Source: Ashinkailepas kermadecensis (Eukaryota > Arthropoda > Thecostraca > Neolepadidae). From it: DNA of 64,000 bases. Within the stretch, counting starts at the first letter, position 1. Each line of letters begins with the position of its first letter. The notes beneath the pieces were generated by a model that searched no databases, had not been told where the DNA came from, and saw only the letters and a list, made by a program, of their open reading frames with translations. The position numbers and the translations under genes are program-made. Positions 55,901 to 64,000 of the stretch are shown one piece after another. The DNA is taken from contig JAOTOM010004822.1 in assembly GCA_034440615.1 (NCBI GenBank), forward strand, positions 51,001 to 115,000, given 5' to 3'.

Positions 55901-58472
55901 GAAAATGATTTTAATCCAACGAACGGCTTCATTCTTGCAAAGTGGCTTCAGATATATCGGGAGTCACTGGATGAGGGAGGGGGTGTTCCATTTCCCCTGC
56001 TTTTTATTCAATAACACCGGACCACTGTCGCTAGGAAGCTGATCTTATTGTCAAGAGCTTATATAACGTTTTTTTTATCATTTCCTGTCGGGTTCCTGTT
56101 CCACATTTCTTTAAAATTGGAATCAATATAACGCTGGGCATTTAACTACTACTCGACTCCCATCAGTGGACGTGGGATGATATCCTATGAATCAACTATG
56201 TTTATTTTTCGCATTTTGAGGGGACGGGCGGCGGAGACCAATTTGCACCCCCCCCCCCCTCTAATATAGTTATCCGCTCTAATCCACGTGTGCGCCCATC
56301 TATAGCACGCACCTAGGATGAAGAATATTTCACGGACATATTGGACTGTCGACGAATAATTAACTACGGTGGTGGAAGCACATTATGGGAACTACTAAAT
56401 TTATAATCTGTTAACAGAGCTTGGTACATGAAATCGATAACTTTACTTACCAGGTTTGGGTGGTTGTTGCCGAGTAGATTGTTGAGATTAGCATCAAGGT
56501 GATTGACCTGTAATTAGTATGCTGCTGGCCGCCTTTCCGTGCGTTATTTTGGGCAGCTGAAGAATGACGGAAGAGCCTTCGTGTTCGTTTCGAAACATGT
56601 GCGCCACAATCAGTTACTCAAAGTCAGTGATGCGGTCAGGATTTTCCTAACGGTCGGAGGCCCCACGCAAAATGCAAGGAAAGAGATTTAGCCTTCGTTT
56701 GTGAGAGTTTTGCGTGGCGGAAATCTACAAAACTCTTGTTTGATCTAGTGTGTTTTGTTTGCTTAGGCGGGGGCGACCCCCGCCCCTATGGCTGCACCTT
56801 TACACAAAGTCCTGTCGCATCTGTTGCATCTGTGGCAAAAGTCGATGGAAAGTCGGCAGCTCGCAATGTTAACGACCCATAAAAGTCGACAGAATCGACA
56901 GAATTGACAGACTCAGTAATTTTGCATGCACGAGTTAGTTGACCTGATAAATATACCACAATTTTTTTTCTGCGCCTTTGTATGTATCGATCCAAGTTGA
57001 ACCACGATATTCAGAGTTTGTGAAACTAATCTCTGACTGGCCTTAAGGAACACAATATATCCCATTATTCAAGGTGATATTATAATGTGTCTCAATCTAC
57101 CAAGGTTTACAAAATGTGTTGCCTACTGCGGTGTCCGAAACGCCTTGTCTTTGCACCTCTGTTATTAAGGCAAAAGAACTGGACGTCGCTGTTCTATGAA
57201 GAATTAATCAGTACAATGGCTCCTTAATGTTAACTAGGGAATTCCCGTGTTTCTTCCGGACCTCTCCGGTCCGGACTTCTCCGGTGGACACGGTGCAGTT
57301 ATCGTGAGCTTTGTAGTCTATATTGTCACTTCAAATGATCTGTTGTGATTGTTTTCACTTCGTACTTTCAGTTAGGTTCAATGGCACGTTGCACTCCTAC
57401 AGTGCACCTTTTCGGAAAGCCGTTCATTCTCATTAGAGCTTGGACATTAGTGCCATTAAATAGGAGATGCAGTATCATTTTAGATACCAATTAAATTGCG
57501 GCAATGCGAAGAATGTGTTTCGTGATCTGTATCTTAAACCTCTCAGATGCTACACTCATTCCTGAGGTGTGCTCTGAAATGGTGAAAGCAGGTACACCAC
57601 TTTCTTCTGTTCTTCCCAAAATATTTGTTGGTGTTCATCGGCGTTAACCTTGCTGGGTACTCACGATTATTTATTTATGGTCCCACTTCTGACGGTAGGA
57701 GCAGTACCACCCTGCACAACCTGCAACTAAACGTGTTTAATCTCACAATGGGTTGGTGCATGTACGTCGTAAGCCGCCACCGGCAGCAGCTCGTAAGCCG
57801 CCACCGGTAGCAGCTCGTAAGCCGCCGCCGGCAGCAGCTCGTAGTCCGCCACCGGTAGCAGCTCGTAGTCTGCCACGGGCAGCAGCTCGTAAGCCGCCAC
57901 CGGTAGCAGCTCGTAGTTCGCCACCGGCAGCAGCCAGCTCGTAGTCCGTCACCGGAAGCAGCTCGTAAGCCACCACCAACAGCAGCTTTCAAACCGCCAC
58001 TGGCAGCAGCTTGTAAGCCGCCACCGGCAACAGCTCGTAAGCCGCCGCCGGCAGCAGCTCGCGTCCAGCGCTGAGCCGCACGCCATTGTCTGCTGTGTGA
58101 CGTGGTGACTGTTGCCGTGGCAGATACCGGCGGCGGGGTATCGCCTCCGAGCTGTTCCGGCGTCCAGCGCTGAGCCGCACGCCATTGTCTGCTGTATGAC
58201 GTGGTGACTGTTGCCGTGGCAGATACCGGAAGCGGGGTATCGCCTCCGAGCTGTTCCGGCGCACCTCACTAGAGCTGGGTCCGGCCGCTGGCTGTACGGC
58301 CGTCATAGGGCTGGCCGCCTCCTACTTCACCGAGTGCGCCTGGAACCGACTCAAGTTCCGGGAGGCGCGCAGACTCGGCTACCGCAACTCGACGTTAGCC
58401 TCCAACCCACGATGTGACTTCAGTCGACTTGGCCCTCACGTTGAAGCTGTTTTGATGGTGCGACCTATCTAA
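52863..58472 (+). CDS. Spliced GNAT-family N-acetyltransferase gene (arylalkylamine/dopamine N-acetyltransferase-like), 5' end missing
   Basis: Reconstructed by eye as three exons: 52863-52974, 55409-55729 and 58223-58472. Joining them gives one open frame of 227 codons before the TAA at 58470-58472. Both junction codons are completed in phase: TT+C (Phe) and CG+A (Arg). Order along the protein: strand and helix with IVYRPLDV (about residues 9-16), a central strand pair with CLMAVEEASDRIVGV, the acetyl-CoA motif A RYRKRGIASELF (about 145-156, matching Q/R-x-x-G-x-G/A), and a C-terminal motif B region with AASYFTECAW and KFREARRLGY. Length and motif order fit the roughly 220-240-residue arthropod aaNAT-like GNATs, which acetylate amines in the cytosol. 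The Glu expected after the first helix (FF..EP in many members) is not seen; the stretch reads FFGTMAAC. Substrate is therefore unknown. No in-frame ATG lies in the first exon, so a short upstream exon must supply the start. Fold assignment fairly sure; exact function not. Confidence 0.72.
54610..54930 (+). mobile_element. TTAA-type repeat family, truncated third copy, intronic
   Basis: tttaatccgcgccgtctttc, then gtcagatcctcacaccccgt, then catgaaaacgaaagtagtgt and catcagaaaaggaaagcgaa, colinear with the copies at 40.2 and 48.8 kb but ending after about 320 bases. It lies in the intron between the first and second visible GNAT exons. Confidence 0.7.
54972..55285 (+). repeat. Direct tandem duplication in GNAT intron
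   Basis: A segment from about 54976 to 55138 is repeated at about 55139-55285. Both copies start near cagcgtcaatcata, run through a C-rich stretch (cccacccc) and share tgaggaaatagccgaagg and gtttgttttgtcatcattg. The copies differ mainly in the length of the C-rich stretch. No coding potential was seen. Confidence 0.75.
55409..55729 (+). CDS. GNAT gene, second visible coding exon
   Basis: Acceptor gttggttacag ends at 55408; the donor GTGAGT starts at 55730. The exon takes its first base into a split Phe codon and ends with CG of a split Arg codon. It carries the central part of the domain: an acidic and aromatic helix (EEHYKWLRPSIEEW), two strands (VCLMAVEE, RIVGVSATVVL), a helix (DMVLKFFAEIAG) and the strand leading into motif A (VLYRTLTTVDQ). 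The ATG at 55419 is in frame but probably internal, because the frame and phase continue from the upstream exon. The UGA directly after the donor (55731) is intronic, so a reading that ignores splicing would stop here. Confidence 0.68.
55740..57766. other. GNAT intron, no further exon recognised
   Basis: Bounded by the donor at 55730 and the 24-bp array. No open stretch flanked by good splice sites was found. A poly-C run is at 56250-56260. Confidence 0.45.
57767..58061 (+). repeat. 24-bp minisatellite in the last GNAT intron
   Basis: About twelve copies of a unit like cgtaagccgccaccggcagc(agct), with small changes, run up to the 99-bp duplication that carries the splice acceptor. The array is GC-rich and in-frame on both strands over long stretches, which produces spurious open frames rich in Pro/Ala or Glu-Leu-Leu-Pro. 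It is intronic if the gene model is right, so it is not taken as coding. Confidence 0.85.
58062..58259 (+). repeat. 99-bp tandem duplication of a splice acceptor plus exon start
   Basis: Two head-to-tail 99-bp units, 58062-58160 and 58161-58259, differ at only three positions. Each contains about 61 bases of intron end, the acceptor gccgtggcag and 37 bases of exon. Unit 1 would encode YRRRGIASELF and unit 2 encodes YRKRGIASELF. The period is 33 codons, so the frame is kept, but splicing into the first acceptor (AG at 58122-58123) meets an in-frame TGA inside unit 2. Only the distal acceptor (AG at 58221-58222) gives the full enzyme. Confidence 0.85.
58223..58472 (+). CDS. GNAT gene, terminal coding exon with CoA-binding loop
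   Basis: The acceptor ttgccgtggcag ends at 58222. The first base completes Arg, and the exon then reads YRKRGIASELFRR, the pyrophosphate-binding loop of GNAT motif A, followed by GCTAVIGLAASYFTE, KFREARRLGY and a short tail ending VLMVRPI before TAA at 58470-58472. The exon is GC-rich compared with its introns. The acceptor and the first 37 exon bases lie inside the second unit of a 99-bp tandem duplication (58062-58259). No AATAAA was seen within about 500 bases downstream; a decayed minisatellite begins there instead. Confidence 0.68.
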
Positions 58473-58499
58473 CAAAGCTTCCAACAAAACAACGCGTTC

Positions 58500-58925
58500 G
58501 CATGGCTGCCTGTCTAGCCATTTTCACATCTGTTTGACCGTCGGTGTGGGTGTCTGTCTGGCCGTCTACCTAGCCATTTGTCCGCCTCTTTATCCCGGTC
58601 GTCTGTCCGACCATTTGTCCGCCTCTCTTACCCGACCGTCTGTCTCGTCTGTCCGTATGTATGGCCGCCTGAGTTGTCAGTGTGGCTGTCCGATTGACGG
58701 TCTGTTTAGTAGTCTGTCTGGTCGTCTGTATTTCTGTTTGTCTAGCTGTCAGTCTGGTTGTCTGTTTGGTGGCTGTCTGGTCGTCTGTGTTACTTTTCAT
58801 CTAGCTGTCAGTCTGGTTGTCTGTTTGGTGGCTGTCTGGTCGCCAGTTGTCCATCTGTCTGGCCGTCTATCTAGCCGACTGTTGTCTCGCCAGTTGTCAG
58901 TCTGGTTGCCTGCCGCCGACAGCCC
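58500..58925 (+). repeat. Degenerate gtctgtctggccgtctatct minisatellite
   Basis: Words such as ctagctgtcagtctggttgt and ctgtttggtggctgtctggt recur (two almost identical 70-bp copies at about 58740 and 58800). It begins about 30 bases after the GNAT stop codon and so may lie in its 3' untranslated region. Confidence 0.75.
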
Positions 58926-59039
58926 TTGATAACGGTCGTCCGGGTGGGTACATTTGATCAGTTGCGTTAGTAGCTAGCTTCATATTTTGATCAGATAAGT
59001 ACTAGATTAGTTAGGCATCAGACAAAAAATTCAACTAAA

Positions 59040-59380
59040 ATGGAAGGAATTAGCTGCAGAAAATGTAATTCTAGGGGTCATTGGGGATTTGGGTGGGAAC
59101 GTAGAGCTGTGGAGGGAGGTGGAGCGCCTTAGGGGTTTGGTGGTGCGGCCCGTTATAGGTAACGATAATACAGCAGGCCAGGTGCATGATCCTAGGAGTT
59201 CTAGTGATGGTGATAGTAGTGAGGCTCAGGATAGTAGAGGAAAGTGGATGGTGATAAGAAGATGTAAGAACACTAGGATATCATTAAGGAAAATGGACTC
59301 TGGCCTGGAGTTGCACAATATGCTTCATATTGTGTAATCATCATGTATATGTATGTAAATACATGAATATATATGTAAGT

Positions 59381-59451
<71 letters not shown>

Positions 59452-60235
59452 TACATATATATATAGAGAGAGGGGAGGAGAGAGAGAAAGGGAAGGGGAA
59501 AGAGTAATGCTAGTGGGAATGGAGGTGTGTTAGATGAGTTAGATTGGTTGTATTTAAGCAAGCGGACAGTGGAGTTGTTCAGCAACAGGCATGAGGAGGC
59601 TCTGAGTTGGTGTTCAGCGCAGGAAAACTAAGCAGGTCATGGTGGACATTCGTTATTAGGCAAGAAATATTCCAAGGAAGGAACATAATAGCTTATCATG
59701 TTTGTGTGTAAATCCCAGAAGTGTCAGGAACCAAATTGTGGAGCTGCACGCATAAATGTTGTCTGAAAATCTAGATTTAGCATGCATAACTATGGGTTAA
59801 TGAAAGGATGTTTGGAGATAACTTACAAGAACGTGAATTGACAGGCTACACCATGCATGTTCATCAAAGGAAGTCAAGGATAAGAGGTGGTATGCTCTTG
59901 AATGTGAGGCAAGTAATGAAATGCAATAATGTAGATAACAATGTACGTAGTGATGGAGTAGAATCCTTGTCGTTAGATATCATCCTGAAGAATGAAACTG
60001 GGTTAAGGATTGAGAATACCATAGGCCAAACCAGACCAGCATGAAAACACTAACAGGTTGATGCACGAAGAGATAAGTAGGGGAGTGCATGATAAAACTC
60101 TATTGTTGTTGGACTTAAGCATAGCACTGTCTGGGGACAAATCTAGAAGTCGAAGCAAGTACGGAAGGAGTCTCCTGGCTTGCTTTGTGGACAATTTCTT
60201 GTTTCAAATGATCGATGAGCGTATAAGGAGAAATT
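59040..60235 (+). pseudogene. CR1/L2-like LINE fragment: end of first protein and start of endonuclease
   Basis: VELWREVERLRGLVV and a Ser/Asp-rich stretch with KWMVIRRCKN (59100-59290) belong to the first protein. SLSCLCVNPRSVRNQIVELHA (59690-59750), a stop, MLSENLDLACIT, GGMLLNVRQVMKCNNVD (59889-59940), DGVESLSLDIILKN and HDKTLLLLDLSIALSG (60089-60135) follow the N-terminal order of a CR1-type endonuclease. The Glu of ITETW and the DFN Asp/Asn are lost. A TA microsatellite interrupts it at 59380-59470. Confidence 0.72.
59380..59470. repeat. TA microsatellite
   Basis: About 40 TA units, ending in a tatatacatatatacatat patch and then a purine run (gagagagg). Confidence 0.97.
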
Positions 60236-60239
60236 AAAT

Positions 60240-63200
60240 TTTAAATCTAAATATTGCAAATTAACTCACAAATTTGCAAATGCCTATGATATGATGCCCT
60301 CTTCGCACTCTCCCTCGCATATGATCCTGGGTTGACGAGGTGTGGCGCAATATTTTTTCTCGTCTCCGTATCTGTCCTCTGGTATCTGTCCCACGGGCAG
60401 TGGCTAACCGCCATCCTCCTGGTTGATAATCTAGCCGCTTCGTGCAGTGTCCCGACATGGTCTGCGATGAACCGGCTCGTGAGTGTCCGCTGCGAGGAAA
60501 TGCGTGAATATAGAACTAATAATTGCATGTACACAAGACTGTTTATTCACAACCGACATGCAAGGACAGACTAACTATATGTTACACAACAGCAAGGTCG
60601 GCCAATCGCAATGTGCTAATAACTGGCAGGAAAACCGGGAAATGTCCAAATTCCTGATGGAAGAGCCCTACGTGTTCAACAAACATGTCCGAAATCCCCT
60701 GTATTCATTGGTTGTCGTCATCGCATTCAAATATGTTGTATCAGTTGAATGGAATGTCACAGGCTAGTGGGATAAAGGCAAAGGCTCAAAAACAATGTGG
60801 GGACGCCACCAGTTTATCTGGAGGTGTAGACTCCGTTCTCCATCGCACGAAGTAGGAAAGTGGATGCTTTACAAGAGGACGAAAATAAAATTCCAAGAAA
60901 TTCATGTGAACCGCGAAGGACAGTTCTCGATCTGCATGAAATTGTGCCTCTATTTGCAAAGCCGATAAGTAGTTGTGTTGATTGGACATACGTTTGACAT
61001 TTCAGTGATAAGTGCAAAGTCGCATACAGCGCAAAGCATCGCTGTCACGGAAGCGACGGATGTCACGGAAGAGGCAGCGTTCGGTTTGATGTCACCGAAG
61101 ATGCAGCGTTCGGTTTTCTATTAGAAGGGAGGAGTGCATTTTGTGCTGGCGGTGCAGAGCCTGGTAAATATAATTTATAGAAGTCAGACTGTTAACATTG
61201 GAGGAAGTCTGTGAAGCAAGCGTTCATTTTATTTGTGATATTAGGGTTTGCATCTCAATCAGCTTCAGTATGTTGTCCTAAGCACACATTTACATCAGTA
61301 ACCAGGTGGGATTCTGTGTTTATATTTAGATTTAGACGTAGCATTAGTATTAGAAGAGGTGGTACTGCTGTTATTCTTAAGGCACTCTGCGCTCCGAAGT
61401 TGAGAACAGGTCCTTCCATGGTTTCAATGCTGAGCTAGAAATAACCGTTTGCCACTCTCAATTGCCACCAACGGAGGGTGACATCTTAGATACATTACTG
61501 TACACATTATGTTTTGATTCCATGGATTTTTCCATCACAAACTTAACAATAATTTACAAAGGAGTCACAGACGCATGGCTTCACAGGCGCAACGTCCATG
61601 CCTAACCGGAATCTGGAAAAATCTGCATCCCTCTTTGTCATATCCAGATGTGTGTGCTTGTCAATTACGATGTTCTTGAACCACATATTCGACCTTGTAA
61701 TAGCGCTAAAATATATGGCTGAAAATGTATGTCATGTGCGTATTAAAGAAATAATGGTACAGCCATGTAAGAATATTTCAGGACAGTATCAGCGTCACCA
61801 TAAGGGTGAACCCAAGCACCTACGTGGGGTCACTGGCACACATGGGTACAATTTATTTTATAGTCATCGCTCACTTGCCATGCACAGTGAGCACAGTAAA
61901 CGGCGAGCAACAAATACAAATAGCAAAGAGTCACACTGGTAAGCGTTTTGGCAGCGAGCTTTGGTTGCATTTACAGACGGTACGGGAGTCAGATACTTTC
62001 ATTGACTCTGACAACCAATATATGGGCGCATACAAGGAGTATATTAATCCAATGACTCATGTAAGAGTTAGTTTTTGAGCGTCTTGATCCCATATAATTC
62101 AACAATACCCCTTCGTTCATTGCGCGACAAGTCCCCGGCTCCGAGACTGGCGTCGGCCTGTCTGTTGCCTACGTCAGCAGCCACCGCCCCAGCGAGGTCG
62201 CCGTTCATTGGACATTGTACCTTCCCCTCCCTCCTTCCGGCTGACACCCCGCCAACCAGGCGCCAGAGACGTGACCTCTATCGACCGGCGCGTACCGACG
62301 CCGTCGTTAATGCTAGATGTAACTGTGTTCACATAAAGTTATACGTTTGGCTGTCCCGTAACCGTAATTGATATAATCCCGTAAGCCTTGCGATTGTAAA
62401 AGTGTACCGTAAACGTAACACATCGTCACCGCCACTAGAAACAGACCATTTCCCCTTCTAGAAGGCCGTCGACATGGATGTGACATCAAGGGGTGGTTCT
62501 GCTCCCTCGACCAATCGCGACCGGGGGTCTCCCGAAGTCACTAGCGGCCGTGCGGCCCCAGTCAGTCGGTCTTGAATACTCTGAGCGAGCGGACCGCTGC
62601 TACGCGTGCGCGCTTCCCAACTAAATTCGGCTTCTAAATTCATAGGAAAGGCAGTATCACGGCTTACCTTCCGAGGAGAACGTACTGTACGGTGTATGTA
62701 GTTCTCGTGTGATCGTGGAGTGCTGCAGTGCAATACAGGGCAGCAAAAGGTACTGGTACTTTCGTGACTGGAGTTATCGCGAACGAAGAGGTTGCTAGAC
62801 TTTCGCGTGCCAATAAGGACTTTCCTACACTCAGTATCGATTTGACAACACACTCAATCACAGCACGTGATTCCAAGGTTATTCCGTGTCGGAGTTCATG
62901 ATGCGTGGAGCCACGACGTCTGTCTTGCGTTAACCCTATTATTTAAGTAGGATTTCTGAAACTCTCACTGAAACAAACATCATCGGTGATTTCTTCAGGG
63001 GCGAATTTCAAAGGGAGGCAATGTAAACATTGTTTAGCCTTGCGTTACAACAATGTCATTGTTAACAAACCCTTTTGGGTTGAAGATGGATTCAAATACT
63101 CCCCAAATATTACATTTATGGAGCATATTTCGTCGTTTGTAGACTGACACGACACTACTTCCTAAAAAGCAACATCAATAGAAGAAAAGTCTTGCTGCAC

Positions 63201-63430
63201 CTTGTTTTCCTCCTGACTAGGAAGTCAACCAGATTGCCGGCTTTCTTCCAGATTTATTGCACAGTGCTAACGGAGGTCGCAGCCTGAATGGTGTATGTCT
63301 GGATTGGAAACCAACAGCTCATTGCTTATCGGCCATGAAACATATCGGGTAATTGACTGAGACCGCTACAAATATCAACGGAACACGTTGGCTAGCATGA
63401 ATAGACAATTAAAAAGACAGCATATACAAC
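60240..63430. other. Unassigned DNA with several mid-size frames
   Basis: 61379-61602 (+) encodes a 74-codon stretch of ordinary composition (FHGFNAELEITVCHSQL, ITNLTIIYKGVTDAW) without an ATG. 61598-61942 and 61806-62078 overlap in other frames. They may be decayed pieces of one unknown gene or transposon, but no family was recognised and splice sites do not join them convincingly. 62480-62880 is more GC-rich. Confidence 0.3.
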
Positions 63431-63767
63431 GGTAAGTGCAAAAGCTCATAGATCACAAGTATGACCCCTACAAATATCACCAAACACTGCATACCTTAGC
63501 AGGACGAACCAGAGAAGATACGATACCACCAATCGAAGGACCTGACGGAAATATACTGACAGACGATTATGACAATGTTATGCTACTAAATAATTACTTT
63601 GCTTTACAATCTACTCTGAACATAACTGATGCACATTAGGTCCCAGCCTATGACAACTCGACTACAGTGCCTACTCTGGGAAGTATTCGAGCTGACAGAC
63701 AGGAAGTTAATAAAATAATCAATTCCCTAAGTCAAAATATATCCACTGGCCCAGATTAAAGTTAAGT
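63431..63767 (+). pseudogene. CR1-like LINE, start of the reverse transcriptase region
   Basis: From 63445: LIDHKYDPYKYHQTLHTLAG, RTREDTIPPIEGPDGNILTD, LLNNYFALQSTL, a stop at 63637, then TVPTLGSIRADRQEVNKIIN and SLSQNISTGPD (63668-63757). This is the connector and first RT helix of CR1-type elements found widely in invertebrates (consensus LNNYFASQ and KATGPD). It breaks off right after GPD at a TAA. Confidence 0.75.
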
Positions 63768-63830
63768 CAAACTTCTAAAATAGTATCACTTGGCCCACTG
63801 TACCTTATTACACAATATATACCCAGACCG

Positions 63831-64000
63831 ATTATAGATCAGATATACACCACATACATCCGACCTCACTTGGACTACTGTGATGTTATTTACCATAGGC
63901 AAATTTTAATCCAAGGCGCAACACGATTAGTGACTCTACAAGCCAGAGCAGGACGATTAGTAACCGCGACACTCTTTAGATCATCTACTGACAAAAGGCG
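63831..64000 (+). pseudogene. CR1-like LINE, C-terminal part of the reverse transcriptase, running off the window
   Basis: IIDQIYTTYIRPHLDYCDVI and then GATRLVTLQARAGRLVTATL, FRSSTDKR continue open to the window edge. This is the thumb-side segment of CR1-type RTs (consensus YxxYIRPxLEYAxxIW...LExxQNRAAR). It follows the N-terminal RT piece after only about 70 bases, so some 350 residues of the palm, including the catalytic motif, are deleted. Confidence 0.78.

Noticed and set aside
57675..58306. Ala/Pro- and Glu-Leu-Leu-Pro-type frames in both directions
   Set aside because: They follow the 24-bp intronic array and run antisense to the GNAT terminal exon; no independent support.
58211..58417. 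Open frame of 68 codons overlapping the GNAT terminal exon in another frame
   Set aside because: The alternative frame lacks any motif, whereas the spliced frame completes GNAT motif A exactly.
61211..61438. Frame starting KQAFILFVILGFASQSA that looks like a signal peptide
   Set aside because: The first codon is GTG with a stop just upstream and no ATG or convincing acceptor; no mature domain recognised.

Overview
The window is nuclear DNA from an invertebrate animal. It has very low gene density, long AT-rich spacers, many tandem-repeat arrays, and decayed non-LTR retrotransposons, a Penelope-like element, piggyBac-type DNA transposons, long foldback elements and a tRNA-derived SINE. Short CCTAACC runs inside one repeat family, and LINEs with RNA-binding-type CCHC knuckles, fit an arthropod. 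The SINE tail and CR1/L2-like LINEs would also fit a mollusc or another invertebrate, so the phylum is left open.

One cellular gene can be supported. It is on the + strand, split over at least three exons at 52863-52974, 55409-55729 and 58223-58472, and encodes a GNAT-fold N-acetyltransferase resembling the arylalkylamine (dopamine) N-acetyltransferase group. Reading frames and splice phases match across both introns, all three visible 3' splice sites end in AG and both donors are consensus (GTAAGT, GTGAGT). The CoA-binding motif A is assembled exactly at the last splice junction. The last 3' splice site and the first 37 bases of the final exon lie in a 99-bp tandem duplication. The first coding exon with the start codon was not found.

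Layout: 1-3000 two satellites (88-bp and 76-bp units) and a short 42-bp array; 3740-5324 Penelope-like element relic; 5325-7884 mostly empty; 7885-9550 hAT-like MITE, a composite repeat carrying a SINE, and a TTAA-flanked element; 9918-12900 piggyBac transposase relic on the - strand, split by a nested 1.8-kb insertion; 13016-13445 second copy of the composite repeat; 14040-15450 AT-rich repeat with CCTAACC runs; 16-17.4 kb minisatellites; 17.53-20.20 kb long foldback element; 20.2-27 kb minisatellites, hairpins and a 760-bp insertion inside a minisatellite; 27.16-30.92 kb LINE A; 30.9-32.9 kb tandem segments with everted AGGTCA half-sites; 33.0-35.6 kb LINE B; 36.8-37.4 kb another CCTAACC repeat; 39.4-41 kb a 45-bp minisatellite fused to a TTAA-type repeat; 41.06-41.46 kb CR1/L2-like fragment (-); 43.8-45.4 kb second foldback; 48.78-49.62 kb TTAA-flanked element; 49.64-52.66 kb decayed 30-bp arrays; 52.86-58.47 kb the acetyltransferase gene; 58.5-60.25 kb minisatellite and CR1/L2-like fragment; 60.3-63.4 kb unassigned; 63.43-64.0 kb CR1-like reverse transcriptase with an internal deletion.

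Nothing here forms an operon or a multi-gene system. The most informative parts are the hidden spliced gene with its duplicated splice acceptor, and the nesting of the mobile elements, which gives a relative order of insertions.
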